Below the pieces are notes generated by a model. That model searched no databases and was not told where the DNA came from. It saw only the letters and a list, made by a program, of their open reading frames with translations. Shown piece by piece: positions 9,389-18,565 of a stretch of DNA of 64,000 nt (position 1 is the first letter of the stretch; each line of letters starts with the position of its first letter). The stretch is from Clostridia bacterium (lineage in GTDB: Bacteria > Bacillota > Clostridia > Oscillospirales > Acutalibacteraceae): NCBI GenBank assembly GCA_017434895.1, contig JAFSGB010000026.1:1-64000 (forward strand), in the 5' to 3' direction. Made by a program: the position numbers and the translations under genes.

Positions 9389-9417
9389 TTGACATACTAT
9401 GCTTTTTATGGTATTAT
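9389..9417 (+). promoter_or_regulatory. Promoter of rnpB
   Basis: A consensus TTGACA (9389-9394), 17 bp, then TATTAT (9412-9417) places transcription start at the first base of the RNase P P1 helix. A separate inverted repeat, TTTACGA/TCGTAAA, lies just upstream at 9344-9370. Confidence 0.85.
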
Positions 9418-9423
9418 TAAGAA

Positions 9424-9751
9424 AGAGTCGGTTAGACGGTTGCGAGACTTATGTCTTGAGGAAAGTCCGAGCCCCACAGGGCAGAATAGCGGCTAACGGC
9501 CGCCGAGGGTGACCTTAGGGAAAGTGCAACAGAGATATACCGCCTTGGCAACAAGGTAAGGGTGGAAAGGCGAGGTAAGAGCTCACCTATCACATGGGAA
9601 CATCGTGATACTGTAAACCCTATTTGGAGCAACGCTAAGTGTAGCTATACATTTGCCCGATGTGCTACGAAAAGCGGCTTGAGTGGCGGGAGCAATCCCC
9701 CACCTAGATAGATAACCGTCCACGACAGAACTCGGCTTATCGACCGACTCT
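9424..9751 (+). ncRNA. rnpB: RNase P RNA
   Basis: The RNA component of RNase P removes 5' leaders from tRNA precursors. The 5' P1 strand AGAGTCGGT pairs with ACCGACTCT at 9743-9751. The universally conserved P4-side block GAGGAAAGTCCG is at about 9459-9470, and the partner block ACAGAACTCGGCTTAT is near the 3' end. The overall arrangement and length of about 328 nt look like the ancestral type A form rather than the Bacillus type B form, which I infer from general layout only. It has its own consensus promoter and no coding gene between it and glnN. Confidence 0.95.
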
Positions 9752-9858
9752 ACATTTTCTTTAATGGATAAAATAGATATATAAATACTTTTCATTTAAA
9801 ACTTTCGGTCTTGGATGTATTAGACTTCCATTTTGAATTTACAAAGGAAATGGCATTA

Positions 9859-9912
9859 AAAAATCACTCCTATGGTAGAATTAAAACAACTACCATAGAA
9901 GTGATTTTTTTA
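9859..9912. terminator. Bidirectional terminator between rnpB and glnN
   Basis: A long inverted repeat has outer arms AAAATCACT/AGTGATTTT and inner arms TATGGTAG/CTACCATA, with A and T tracts on either side. It can stop rightward rnpB and leftward glnN transcripts. The stretch 9752-9858 before it shows no gene. Confidence 0.85.
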
Positions 9913-9957
9913 TTATCTTTTTCACTGGACTTGTGCGCATAGCAGATAAATATTTAT

Positions 9958-12045
9958 TTATATATTAAATAATAATTCGCCGTAGCTGGGATAAGGCCAA
10001 ATGTTTGTGGGAACAACCGATTCGGCGCTGTCAGCATATTTTCTGATATCCTCCATTAGCCGTAAAACCGTATCATGGTAAAGTCTTGCCTTTTCCAAGG
10101 CATCAACTGTCTTTTCCAAGGTTGCCACTGACATTTTAAGCTCACCCGTTAGGTTATAAATCTCCTTTTCTGCCGCAGAAAGACGGAAAATCAGTTCTCT
10201 TTCAACATCGCAGTTCATACCGCCGATTTTATTCTTGTTAAGCAGTGACTCACAAAGCCTGTTAGTATAGGCGGAAATTGTAGGAACTACCTCCCTATTC
10301 ATCATTTCGATAAGGGTTAACGCCTCAATATGAATAATCTTCGTGTAATTTTCAAGGATAATATCTACACGGGAATTAATTTCGGTTGCGGAAAATACCC
10401 CGTGCTTTTCGAACATTTTAATATTCTTTTCGCTCTTTAAAAGGGGCAAAGCGTCCACAGTACTTCTAAGGTTCAAAAGTCCTCTGCGTTCGGCCTCCTG
10501 CTCCCACTCATGAGAGTACCCGTCACCATTAAAAATTATACGGCGGTGGGTATTCATTGTATCCTTAATAATACTATTAATCTCCGCATCGAAATTATCA
10601 GCATTCTCCAATCTATCGGCAAATTCGCTGAAAACATCGGCAACCATTGTGTTAAGCATAACATTCGTATCACTTATTGAGGAAGCTGAGCCTAACATTC
10701 TAAATTCGAACTTATTACCAGTAAAAGCAAAGGGCGAAGTACGGTTGCGGTCGGTATTATCCTTGCGGATTTTTGGGATAATATCAGCACCCATATTCAT
10801 TTTAACCCTTGCTAAATTATCGTAATGCGTGCCCCTCGCAATGGACTCCAAAATCCCCTCAAGCTCTTCGCCTAGGAATATGGACAGTATTGCGGGCGGC
10901 GCTTCATTCGCGCCCAAACGGTGGTCGTTGCCGGCAGTTGCAACCGAAATTCTAAGCAAATCTTGGTGTAAATCAACTGCACGGATAACTGCCGCAAGTG
11001 TCAGTAAGAACAAGGGATTTTTATCAGGCTCCTTGCCGGCCTTTAGAAAATTAATGCCTGTATCAGTGGAAAGGGACCAGTTATTATGCTTACCGCTTCC
11101 GTTAACGCCGTCATAAGGCTTTTCATGAAGCAAGCAAACAAGACCGTGCTTTTGGGCGATTTTTTTCATCATTTCCATTGTAAGCTGATTGTGGTCAGCC
11201 GCAATGTTTGTAGTAGCAAAAATAGGAGCAAGCTCATGTTGAGCAGGAGCCGCCTCGTTATGCTCGGTTTTTGCAAGTACGCCTAATTTCCAAAGTTCAA
11301 CATCAACCTCACGCATAAACGCCGCTACTCGGGATTTTAAAACGCCGAAATAGTGGTCGTCCATTTCTTGACCCTTAGGGGGCATTGAACCGATTAAGGT
11401 TCTACCGCAGTAAATAAGGTCGGGACGCTTGTCGTAAAGCGCTTTGTCCACCAAAAAATATTCTTGCTCGGGGCCAACCTCAACATTAACACGCTTAACA
11501 TCATCATAACCAAAAAGCTTAATAATTCTAAGTGCTTGCTTGTTTATAGCCTCCATACTGCGAAGCAAAGGAGTTTTTTGGTCAAGAGCCTCCCCTGTGT
11601 AGGAGCAGAATGCAGTAGGAATGCAAAGTGTTTCGTCCTTTACAAAAGCATAGGAGCTTGGGTCCCAAGCAGTGTAACCTCGAGCTTCAAAGGTAGTTCT
11701 TAGTCCGCCCGAGGGGAACGAGGAAGCATCCGGCTCACCCTTTATAAGCTCCTTGCCAGAAAATTCCATAATTACTCCACCGTCATCAGTAGGTGAAATA
11801 AAGCTATCGTGCTTTTCGGCGGTAATACCCGTCAAGGGTTGGAACCAGTGAGTGTAATGAGTGGCTCCCTTTTCGATTGCCCACTCTTTCATAGCATTAG
11901 CCACTGTATCGGCAATGCTCGAGTCAATTCCCTTGCCCTCTTTAATTGTAGATTTTAAGTTATTATATGTATCCTCGGGCAAACGCTCCTTCATCACAGC
12001 ATCGCCAAATACATTACTGCCAAAAATTTCAATAACCTTGTCCAT
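9958..12045 (-). CDS. glnN: Glutamine synthetase type III
   Basis: This protein of about 695 residues makes glutamine from glutamate, ammonia and ATP. Its length, far above the ~450 residues of type I enzymes, is typical of the GSIII family of anaerobes and cyanobacteria. Catalytic-region motifs include [45 protein letters not shown] and [16 protein letters not shown]. The open frame extends further upstream, but a GGGAG ribosome-binding site selects ATG 12045, which begins [15 protein letters not shown]. It is a single gene with a consensus promoter at 12071-12099 and a bidirectional terminator downstream. No regulator of nitrogen assimilation is adjacent. Confidence 0.95.
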   Translation of the reverse strand: MDKVIEIFGSNVFGDAVMKERLPEDTYNNLKSTIKEGKGIDSSIADTVANAMKEWAIEKGATHYTHWFQPLTGITAEKHDSFISPTDDGGVIMEFSGKELIKGEPDASSFPSGGLRTTFEARGYTAWDPSSYAFVKDETLCIPTAFCSYTGEALDQKTPLLRSMEAINKQALRIIKLFGYDDVKRVNVEVGPEQEYFLVDKALYDKRPDLIYCGRTLIGSMPPKGQEMDDHYFGVLKSRVAAFMREVDVELWKLGVLAKTEHNEAAPAQHELAPIFATTNIAADHNQLTMEMMKKIAQKHGLVCLLHEKPYDGVNGSGKHNNWSLSTDTGINFLKAGKEPDKNPLFLLTLAAVIRAVDLHQDLLRISVATAGNDHRLGANEAPPAILSIFLGEELEGILESIARGTHYDNLARVKMNMGADIIPKIRKDNTDRNRTSPFAFTGNKFEFRMLGSASSISDTNVMLNTMVADVFSEFADRLENADNFDAEINSIIKDTMNTHRRIIFNGDGYSHEWEQEAERRGLLNLRSTVDALPLLKSEKNIKMFEKHGVFSATEINSRVDIILENYTKIIHIEALTLIEMMNREVVPTISAYTNRLCESLLNKNKIGGMNCDVERELIFRLSAAEKEIYNLTGELKMSVATLEKTVDALEKARLYHDTVLRLMEDIRKYADSAESVVPTNIWPYPSYGELLFNI

Positions 12046-12070
12046 TTTTTCACTCCCTAAATATAAGGTT

Positions 12071-12099
12071 ATTATACATTTTTTGCATAAGTTTGTCAA
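12071..12099 (-). promoter_or_regulatory. Consensus promoter of glnN
   Basis: A perfect TTGACA (12094-12099), 17 bp, TATAAT (12071-12076) lies between ribU and glnN. The leader is short, about 20 nt. Confidence 0.85.
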
Positions 12100-12105
12100 T
12101 TAATA

Positions 12106-12780
12106 TCAATTTTTAAATAAAGAAAAACTACCATCCATTTTAAGTATTATAAATAAAATTGCGATAATCAAAACTATAACCGAAATAACAATAAGTAAAA
12201 CAGATTTTTTATTTATTGTGTACTTAACGGGATTGGCAGTATCTACAAGTCCCGATTTTTTAAGTGAAGTAGTAATAGGCTTATAAATTATAAGTACAGA
12301 AGCGGCGTTGATTATAGCCTTGCAAAGGTTAAAGGGCAAGAGTAGGATTGGAATTAAGCCTATGATATTCTTAGTAGGAACACCCATATAATAAGGTGTT
12401 ATGAATATATTCGCAACCATCATAACAGCAGTAACGCAAACAACAGAAGTGGAAACAGCCGCAATAGCGCCGCCAAAACTTCTTTTAAATTTATAAACCA
12501 AACCGCAGCCTAATGCAAAGGTAGCGCTAGAGATGAAGTTCATTATCAGTCCGTAAACACCGGTATCGCTAACCGATAAAAATTCAAGCACTGCCACAAC
12601 CGCCGACGATACAACGCCGTAGATAGGTCCATACAGTAAGGAAACAACCGAGATGATTGCATCCTTAAAATCAAAGGTCAAAAAGCTTACCTTAAAGCGA
12701 AACAAAAAGGTCATTAAAAATGCTATGGCACAAAAAAGTGCCGTTACTGTAAATTTTTTAAGATTTGTTTTACTGCTCAT
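12106..12780 (-). CDS. ribU: Riboflavin ECF transporter S component RibU
   Basis: This membrane protein of about 224 residues has some six hydrophobic segments and the early motif KDAIISVVSLLYGPIYG, characteristic of riboflavin-binding S components. It would capture riboflavin and dock with the shared EcfA1/EcfA2/EcfT module, which is encoded at 25.4-27.9 kb in this window. A GGAGG site five bases before ATG 12780 fixes the start; the frame opens slightly earlier. An FMN riboswitch upstream gives a mechanism for repression by excess flavin and supports the substrate. Between the riboswitch and the gene lies a palindromic repeat. Confidence 0.93.
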   Translation of the reverse strand: MSSKTNLKKFTVTALFCAIAFLMTFLFRFKVSFLTFDFKDAIISVVSLLYGPIYGVVSSAVVAVLEFLSVSDTGVYGLIMNFISSATFALGCGLVYKFKRSFGGAIAAVSTSVVCVTAVMMVANIFITPYYMGVPTKNIIGLIPILLLPFNLCKAIINAASVLIIYKPITTSLKKSGLVDTANPVKYTINKKSVLLIVISVIVLIIAILFIILKMDGSFSLFKN

Positions 12781-12797
12781 AAAAACCTCCAAATTAG

Positions 12798-12873
12798 AGA
12801 TTCTTTGTCGCTTTGCGCCTCAAAATGACATAGAAATAAGATATTTTGTCATTCTGAGTGTAGCGAAGAATCT
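12798..12873. repeat. Palindromic REP/MITE-like element in the ribU leader
   Basis: AGATTCTTTGTCGC at 12798 and TAGCGAAGAATCT at 12861-12873 are outer arms. The inner arms AAAATGACA and TGTCATTCTGAG continue the imperfect palindrome, about 28 bp per arm around a short AT-rich loop. The arm resembles a repetitive motif (attcttcgctacactcagaa) that I know to be scattered in many bacterial genomes. No other copy was found in this window. Confidence 0.65.
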
Positions 12874-12881
12874 AAAAAATT

Positions 12882-12906
12882 AAAAAGCCCCCGAATAATC
12901 GGGGGC
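12882..12906 (-). terminator. Attenuator terminator of the FMN riboswitch
   Basis: GCCCCCG and CGGGGGC form a GC-rich stem with loop ATTATT, followed on the minus strand by TTTTT. It lies just downstream of the FMN aptamer and upstream of ribU, so FMN binding would end transcription here. Confidence 0.9.
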
Positions 12907-12927
12907 AAATTTGCAAAAGTGCCTTGC

Positions 12928-13036
12928 ACATCTTCTTTCATCCGGACTCTACCGTCGGCTTTGGAATTTCACCAAATCAGCATAATTCTCGCGGGCTTTA
13001 ACCGCCGGTGAGGAATTTCACCTCGCCCCGAAGATA
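12928..13036 (-). promoter_or_regulatory. FMN riboswitch (RFN element)
   Basis: Read on the minus strand, the aptamer starts ATCTTCGGGGCGAGGTG and contains the conserved blocks CTCACCGGCGG and AGCCCGCGAG. It ends with GACGGTAGAGTCCGGATG and AAGAAGAT, which closes P1 with ATCTTC. It senses FMN and, with the following terminator, controls ribU by transcription attenuation. Confidence 0.96.
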
Positions 13037-13041
13037 ACACC

Positions 13042-13070
13042 ATTTTATTACTTATATATCAACTTGTCAA
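13042..13070 (-). promoter_or_regulatory. Promoter of the FMN riboswitch/ribU transcript
   Basis: TTGACA (13065-13070), 17 bp, TAAAAT (13042-13047). It lies only a few bases beyond the ligA stop codon. Confidence 0.8.
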
Positions 13071-13073
13071 GGA

Positions 13074-15044
13074 TTATTTAATCATTTCTAAAAACTCTTC
13101 CTCGGTAATAATTTTTATGCCTAAGGTTTCTGCCTTTGTAAGCTTACTACCGGCTTCCTCTCCAGCTAGGACATAATCGGTCTTTTTTGAAACCGAGGAT
13201 GAGGTTTTACCACCAAAGCTTTCAATAATTTCCCCTGCCTCGCTTCGCTTAAGTGTAGGCAAAGTGCCAGTAAGCACAAAGGTAAGACCCTTAAAGCGCG
13301 CGTCCTCAATCACCTTTAGCGAATTCATATTAACACCCTTTTCTCTTAAAGACTCAATCATTTGCTTTGTATCGGGGTGACTGAAAAACTCTGCGGCAGA
13401 AACTGCCAAAATATGACCGAAGCCATCAATTGCCTCAAAATCCTCCACAGTAGCGTTCAAAATCGCATCAATGTTCCCGAAATGCTCCGACATTAACGCT
13501 GCCGCTTTAGCGCCGATATGGCGAATACCGAAGGCAAAAATCAGCTTCGCCACATCCTGTGACTTTGACTTTTCGATAGCATTTTTAAGGTTTTCAACCG
13601 ACTTTTTGCCCGTTCTCTCTAATTTTTCAACCGCATCATAATCTAAATTGTAAAGGTCTACTATATTTGAAATAAGTCCCGCATCCAAAAGCTGTTCCAA
13701 AACAGCTGATCCTAATCCCTCGATATCCATAGCATCACGGGAAGTAAAATGAATTAAATGTCGAAGAAGCTGAGCGGGACACTCAGCATTGGTGCAACGG
13801 ATAACCGCCTCACCCTCCTCCTTGTAAACCGCAGAACCACAAGAGGGACAATGGGTGGGCATTTTGTAAACAGTGGAATTTTTACAATGCTTTGCCACCG
13901 CTAAAACCTCAGGAATAATATCCCCCGCCTTTCGAACTATTATGGTATCTCCTATACCAATTTCCTTTGAAACAATAAAATCCTCGTTATGAAGTGTGGC
14001 GCGGGAAACAGAGGTGCCCGCAAGGGTTATAGTGTCAAAAATCGCAGTAGGTGTAAGGGCGCCTGTTCTGCCAACACCTATTTCAATTTCCTTTAGCACC
14101 GTTTCCTTTTCCTCCGGCGGGTACTTGTATGCAACCGCCCATTTGGGAAATTTTGAGGTGCTTCCTAAATCCTCGCGATAGCTTAAATCATCCACCTTAA
14201 CAACCGCACCGTCAATGTCAAATTCCAAATTGCCGCGGTTGTTACCTATTCGCTCAATTTCTTCAATTACACTGTCCATATCACTGCATTTTGTGTAAAA
14301 AGGCAAAGTGCTAAAGCCCAAATTCTTCAAAAAATCAAGGGTTTCTACATGGGAGGAAAATTCCTTACCAACAATCCTTTGAATATTAAAAATGAATATG
14401 CTAAGCTCACGCTCGGCAGTAATTTTGGAGTTTTTCTGTCTTAGTGACCCCGCCGCCGCATTACGGGGATTTTTCGCGGGGGTCTCCCCCATTAGTTCTT
14501 GGCGTTTAAGTAGTTTTAAAAAGCTTGCTTTCGGCATATAAACCTCGCCTCGAACCTCAAGCTCACCGTCAAATTTAATAGCTTTTGGGATACTTTTAAT
14601 CTGTAATAAATTTGCCGTTACATCCTCACCTACAACACCGTCGCCACGGGTAGAGCCTCGAAAAAAAAGTCCGTCTTTGTATTCAAGACTTACCGAAAGT
14701 CCGTCAATTTTAGGTTCAACCGAAAACTGAGTACGTGTCATATCAATCTTTTCGCCAAAGGCTTTAAGCTCATCAAAACTAAAAACATCTTGGAGACTTT
14801 CCATTTTAACTGTATGAGTCACTTCACTGAATAGTCTGTTAGCCGCGCCGCCTACATTTTGTGTTGGAGAATCCTCCTTTAAAAGCTCGGGGAATTCCTT
14901 TTCCAAATCCTCAAGCTCGCGGAGCATTCTGTCATACTCAAAATCTTCAATCTCGGGAGAATCATCAATATAATATTTTTTATTGTGGTACTTTAATTCT
15001 TTACTTAATTCCTCAACTCTTAGCTTTGCGACATTAAAATCCAT
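13074..15044 (-). CDS. ligA: NAD-dependent DNA ligase LigA
   Basis: This 656-residue enzyme seals nicks in replication and repair using NAD+. The adenylation lysine is in VEPKIDGLSVSLEY. The N-terminal Ia region carries YYIDDSPEIEDFEYD and the motif RGSTRGDGVVGEDVT. An OB fold is followed by a four-cysteine zinc finger (CPSCG and CTNAECPAQ), helix-hairpin-helix repeats, and a C-terminal BRCT domain beginning near LTFVLTGTLPTL. Length is normal. It lies 9 bp downstream of yunB and probably shares its transcript. Confidence 0.97.
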   Translation of the reverse strand: MDFNVAKLRVEELSKELKYHNKKYYIDDSPEIEDFEYDRMLRELEDLEKEFPELLKEDSPTQNVGGAANRLFSEVTHTVKMESLQDVFSFDELKAFGEKIDMTRTQFSVEPKIDGLSVSLEYKDGLFFRGSTRGDGVVGEDVTANLLQIKSIPKAIKFDGELEVRGEVYMPKASFLKLLKRQELMGETPAKNPRNAAAGSLRQKNSKITAERELSIFIFNIQRIVGKEFSSHVETLDFLKNLGFSTLPFYTKCSDMDSVIEEIERIGNNRGNLEFDIDGAVVKVDDLSYREDLGSTSKFPKWAVAYKYPPEEKETVLKEIEIGVGRTGALTPTAIFDTITLAGTSVSRATLHNEDFIVSKEIGIGDTIIVRKAGDIIPEVLAVAKHCKNSTVYKMPTHCPSCGSAVYKEEGEAVIRCTNAECPAQLLRHLIHFTSRDAMDIEGLGSAVLEQLLDAGLISNIVDLYNLDYDAVEKLERTGKKSVENLKNAIEKSKSQDVAKLIFAFGIRHIGAKAAALMSEHFGNIDAILNATVEDFEAIDGFGHILAVSAAEFFSHPDTKQMIESLREKGVNMNSLKVIEDARFKGLTFVLTGTLPTLKRSEAGEIIESFGGKTSSSVSKKTDYVLAGEEAGSKLTKAETLGIKIITEEEFLEMIK

Positions 15045-15053
15045 AATTTTCTC

Positions 15054-15740
15054 CTATTCTACCAATGCTCCGTAATCATTTATAAGTCCGCCTGTATTAT
15101 CCGTAGGGCTTTCAATAACATTTGTAAATGCATCGGGCGTTTTGCCTACAATCACCGTTTGAGCTGCAATTGCACTGGTTTTAGCCGATATGCCTTTATT
15201 ATACCCGATAATAACAAAGCTCCCCTTAATATTAATGTTAACATTTACAATATGTAATACCTGATTAATGCCCGCCGCCTTGAATTCGTGGCTGAAATCC
15301 ACAAAAGCAGTGGTAGTAATCTGCATTTTTAGGTTGACATCGGGACCAAAGCCGTTTGTGTAGCTATTTCCCAGAAATGAACCAATAGGAATACCCACAT
15401 CATACTTTTCCCTTTTAGCAATTAAACGGGACATCTCATTTGAAATTTTACTTTTAAGGTTGTTAATCTGCAAAACATCAATTTCAAGGCTTGTAACATA
15501 CCCGTCGCTATTTTGAGACAACAGTACAATATCCTTGTATGACACTTCACCGTTACCCAGCACATTTACAATAGCTTCATTGGCACAGTTTAGCATTATG
15601 GTCTCTGCAACGCTGGTAGCGTAACGCAAAATTACAGGTTGCATTAGATAATATGTGACCGAAATAACCACCGTCACAACAATTAAAACAAGGCACAAAA
15701 TCAAACGTCCGTAACCTCTTTTTCGGTATCTGCGTTTCAT
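15054..15740 (-). CDS. yunB: Sporulation protein YunB
   Basis: This 228-residue protein has a basic N-terminus, one membrane segment (about residues 12-32, LILCLVLIVVTVVISVTYYL) and an extracytoplasmic domain. Conserved family stretches include VGIPIGSFLGNSYTNGFGP and a later VNINIKGSFVI. In Bacillus yunB is transcribed in the mother cell and needed for efficient spore formation; the molecular role is not established. With cwlD elsewhere in the window it marks the organism as an endospore former. It is first in a two-gene unit with ligA. Confidence 0.88.
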   Translation of the reverse strand: MKRRYRKRGYGRLILCLVLIVVTVVISVTYYLMQPVILRYATSVAETIMLNCANEAIVNVLGNGEVSYKDIVLLSQNSDGYVTSLEIDVLQINNLKSKISNEMSRLIAKREKYDVGIPIGSFLGNSYTNGFGPDVNLKMQITTTAFVDFSHEFKAAGINQVLHIVNVNINIKGSFVIIGYNKGISAKTSAIAAQTVIVGKTPDAFTNVIESPTDNTGGLINDYGALVE

Positions 15741-15843
15741 TAATTACCCCGCCCTTTCAGTACATTTTACGAAAAAGCGGAATTATTGTGAATTATAACT
15801 CTATTCTACCTAAAAATTAATAAAAAAACAAGTTAAATTTAAG

Positions 15844-15871
15844 TTGAATTATTAATTTTTTTTGATATAAT
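15844..15871 (+). promoter_or_regulatory. Promoter of the peptide-binding lipoprotein gene
   Basis: TTGAAT (15844-15849), 16 bp, TATAAT (15866-15871), about 30 bp before the start codon. Confidence 0.65.
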
Positions 15872-15900
15872 AAAATTACAAAAATATAAGGATGTAAAAA

Positions 15901-17385
15901 ATGTTTAAATATAGAATTTTAACTTTGATTTTAATTACAGTTTTGCTTTTATCCACCGTCGGTTGCTCGAGCAAAACCGATGACGCTTACATATATTTTG
16001 AGCTGCCCTCCACACCTGTGACCCTTGACCCTCAAACCGCAAGCAGTGACGCCGAGTTGCTTATTGTTCGTAATATTTACGAGGGCCTTATGCGTAAAAA
16101 TGACAAGGGCGAGGTTGTGACCGGTGCAGCAGAGGAATATCAAAAAAATGACCTTTCCTACATCTTCACCTTAAGGGAGGATATTTTCTGGTCCAACGGC
16201 GAAAAGCTTACCGCCAAGGATTTTGTTTTCGGACTTATAAGGGCTGTTGACCCACAAACCCAGGCGCCCTTTGCCTCAAGACTTTTATGTATTCAGAACG
16301 CAGGCGAGATTGCAAACGGTCGCCTTTCCCCCGAAAAGTTAGGGGTCAGAGCATTATCTGACCGCAAAATTCTCATTAATTTGGAATATGATGACAAGGA
16401 TTTTTTGGAAAATTTGACCACCTCGGTGGCAATGCCCTGTAATGAAAAGTTTTTTGAGAAAAGCGCGGGAAAGTACGGACTTTTCAAGGATAAAATAATC
16501 TGCAACGGAAGCTACCGACTTTCCAAGTGGAATAAGGAAAGCTTTGGTATCCGTCTTTACAAAAACGAGGAATATAACGGCGGCTTTAAAGCCCGTAATG
16601 CCGCAGTTTTCCTAACCTGCAACCATGACGAGGATGTAACCCAAAAGCTTAGCGACAACCATATTGATATTGCATTCATTAACGTCGCACTAACCAAAGA
16701 TATGGAGTCTAAGGGCTTTAAAACCGATAGCTTTCAAAATATTTGTTGGGTTATGACCCTAAGCTCGGACTTTTCCTATAATATGCGTACTGCACTTTTA
16801 AAGCTTGTAGGCAATGAGGTTTACGGCAAAAGCCTTAAACGGGGTTATAGTAACGCCAACTCTCTTTTTCCAAAAATTTTTGACGGTGCAGCTAACTCAA
16901 ACGGCTACACTGCTTACGATTTAGAGTCGGGCAAAGATTATTATAGTAACGAGGTAAAACAACTGGACGATTCTAAGTTTCCGTCTGACATTACACTTTA
17001 TTACTACGACAACGGTTTTATAAAGCCCATTGTCACCGACATTGTGGGGCACTGGCAAAGTAACCTTTCGGCCTTTGTTAACATTGAAGCCGTCGATAAT
17101 CTTCAAGGTCTTTTACCCCAGTTAAAAGAGCAGACCCTTTCAATGGCAATATTTCCCGTACGAGCTGACAGTAAAAACAGCGCAGAATATCTTAAGAATT
17201 ATACGGATGATTATGAAAACACAAATTTCACTGCAATTCAAGAAAATATTTTAAGCTCAAAAAACATTACGCCTTTGTTTTTTGAGGAGACCGCTCTTTG
17301 CTACTCCCCCACTATTACGGAAGTTTTCATTAATGAGGATAATGGTTTTATTGACTTTGCCTTTGTTATTAAGCAAGAGAATTAA
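15901..17385 (+). CDS. Oligopeptide/solute-binding lipoprotein (SBP_bac_5 family)
   Basis: The 494-residue product begins with a lipoprotein signal peptide whose lipobox LSTVGC places the lipidated cysteine at residue 22. The mature part resembles OppA/DppA-type binding proteins: STPVTLDPQTASSDAELLIVRN near the N-terminus, then NIYEGLMRKNDKGEVVTGAAE and the family signature region IFTLREDIFWSNGEKLTAKDF. It would bind a peptide or similar solute outside the membrane. No ABC permease or ATPase genes are adjacent, so it is an orphan receptor. Its 3' end overlaps the convergent downstream gene by 4 bp. Confidence 0.85.
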   Translation: MFKYRILTLILITVLLLSTVGCSSKTDDAYIYFELPSTPVTLDPQTASSDAELLIVRNIYEGLMRKNDKGEVVTGAAEEYQKNDLSYIFTLREDIFWSNGEKLTAKDFVFGLIRAVDPQTQAPFASRLLCIQNAGEIANGRLSPEKLGVRALSDRKILINLEYDDKDFLENLTTSVAMPCNEKFFEKSAGKYGLFKDKIICNGSYRLSKWNKESFGIRLYKNEEYNGGFKARNAAVFLTCNHDEDVTQKLSDNHIDIAFINVALTKDMESKGFKTDSFQNICWVMTLSSDFSYNMRTALLKLVGNEVYGKSLKRGYSNANSLFPKIFDGAANSNGYTAYDLESGKDYYSNEVKQLDDSKFPSDITLYYYDNGFIKPIVTDIVGHWQSNLSAFVNIEAVDNLQGLLPQLKEQTLSMAIFPVRADSKNSAEYLKNYTDDYENTNFTAIQENILSSKNITPLFFEETALCYSPTITEVFINEDNGFIDFAFVIKQEN

Positions 17386-17972
17386 TTGACAAACCGCGGG
17401 AATTTGCAAAGCTCGGGAATAAAATCCACCCAACTGAAGCACTGATTAAATTTTAAATCAGTTTCACTTGTATTTATAATATAGAGCAGGCTTTCCTTTG
17501 TGAAGCCTGCTTTTGCTATACCCTGAATAATTTTCTCCGCAATTTCACGTTTTTGAGAGTCACTCACATTAGTGTACTCCAGAATTTCGGTAATTTGAAC
17601 CCCTGTATGCCTAAAGTCACCAAGTTCAATGCCTCCAATACTGTCAACGAAGTATCCCACCGTATTGTAATCGCAGTTAAGTGTGTAATCTACATAATAA
17701 CCGTACCTTTCGGGGCTTTCGTTAATAAAAGCAATACTTATAATTTTCTCATTGAAATCAAGATTTAAAACAACCTCATCTTCACAAAACCGCATTAAAA
17801 GGCAGGTATTTTGAGGAGTTGCTTCATAATAGGGCACGGAATTAACATTTTCCGAAACCTCTTTTTCGGAAAGTCTACTGTCTAGAAAGAAATAGCCCAC
17901 CGTAAACACACTTGCACCAAAAATGATGCTAACCACTAGAGTCTTTAAAATTTTGTCAAGCAAATTAATCAC
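17382..17972 (-). CDS. Membrane-anchored LCP-like protein of unknown function
   Basis: This 196-residue protein has one N-terminal membrane anchor (about residues 10-31) and a small outside domain. The pattern DYNTVGYFVDSIGGIEL, followed by HTGVQITEILEY and a helix ending FTKESLLYIINTSETDL, weakly recalls the core of LytR-CpsA-Psr (LCP) cell-wall ligases. It is much shorter than usual, and I do not see the arginine set that binds the polyprenyl pyrophosphate. It may be a degenerate or minimal LCP protein that no longer transfers glycans. The product is not confidently identified. It faces the peptide-binding lipoprotein convergently, with a 4-bp overlap. Confidence 0.55.
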   Translation of the reverse strand: MINLLDKILKTLVVSIIFGASVFTVGYFFLDSRLSEKEVSENVNSVPYYEATPQNTCLLMRFCEDEVVLNLDFNEKIISIAFINESPERYGYYVDYTLNCDYNTVGYFVDSIGGIELGDFRHTGVQITEILEYTNVSDSQKREIAEKIIQGIAKAGFTKESLLYIINTSETDLKFNQCFSWVDFIPELCKFPRFVN

Positions 17973-18031
17973 CGATTTAATTATCCCCGAAATTTTTACA
18001 AATATTATTACTGTTTTTTAATATTTTATTA

Positions 18032-18060
18032 TTGACAAACGATAATTGTTGTGATATTAT
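18032..18060 (+). promoter_or_regulatory. Promoter of the DUF2975/HTH/DUF4153 operon
   Basis: A consensus TTGACA (18032-18037), 17 bp, TATTAT (18055-18060). The spacer holds a near-palindrome, AACGATAATTGTT, that could be the operator for the operon's own HTH protein. Confidence 0.75.
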
Positions 18061-18084
18061 GCCATTAAGGAAAGGGGAATTTAT

Positions 18085-18552
18085 ATGAACAAGACTAAAA
18101 TCTCTTTAAATATTTCAATTGGTGTTTGCTTTGCAGTATCGGCAGTTTTGTTCTTTCTAATTTTTGCAGGACCGCAAATTTTCAATTTATATTTTGTTGA
18201 TTTTCGTGGTTTTGATGCAAAAGGTGAATTTATTAAAACCATCGGAAAGGTTTTTGCGCTCTGTTTTTACCCCAGTGCAATTATTTCCGCAATAATTCTT
18301 TATTCACTATTAAAGCTTCTATTCAACATTAAAAATGGCAAAGTTTTCACTGAACAAAATGTTAAGCTTTTAAAAACCGTTTCCTACGGTGCACTTGTTA
18401 TTTCTGTAATAACCTTTGTAAGCGGTATTTACTTTATGCCCTTTTTATTCATAAGTGCAGCGGGAATTTTTACGGGAATATTACTTAGAGTACTTAAAAA
18501 CGTTATGCAGTCGGCGATTCTTTTAAAGGACGAAAATGACCTGACAGTTTAA
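18085..18552 (+). CDS. DUF2975 membrane protein
   Basis: This 155-residue protein has four predicted membrane segments, near residues 11-31, 53-75, 92-112 and 118-136. The motif NGKVFTEQNVKLLK between helices is typical of DUF2975 proteins such as Bacillus YoaS. Family members are commonly encoded directly before a small Cro-like HTH protein (YozG type), exactly as here. The function is unknown. It is first in a three-gene operon with a consensus promoter; an AGGAAAGGGG ribosome-binding site precedes ATG 18085. Confidence 0.8.
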   Translation: MNKTKISLNISIGVCFAVSAVLFFLIFAGPQIFNLYFVDFRGFDAKGEFIKTIGKVFALCFYPSAIISAIILYSLLKLLFNIKNGKVFTEQNVKLLKTVSYGALVISVITFVSGIYFMPFLFISAAGIFTGILLRVLKNVMQSAILLKDENDLTV

Positions 18553-18565
18553 GCGAGGATAAATT

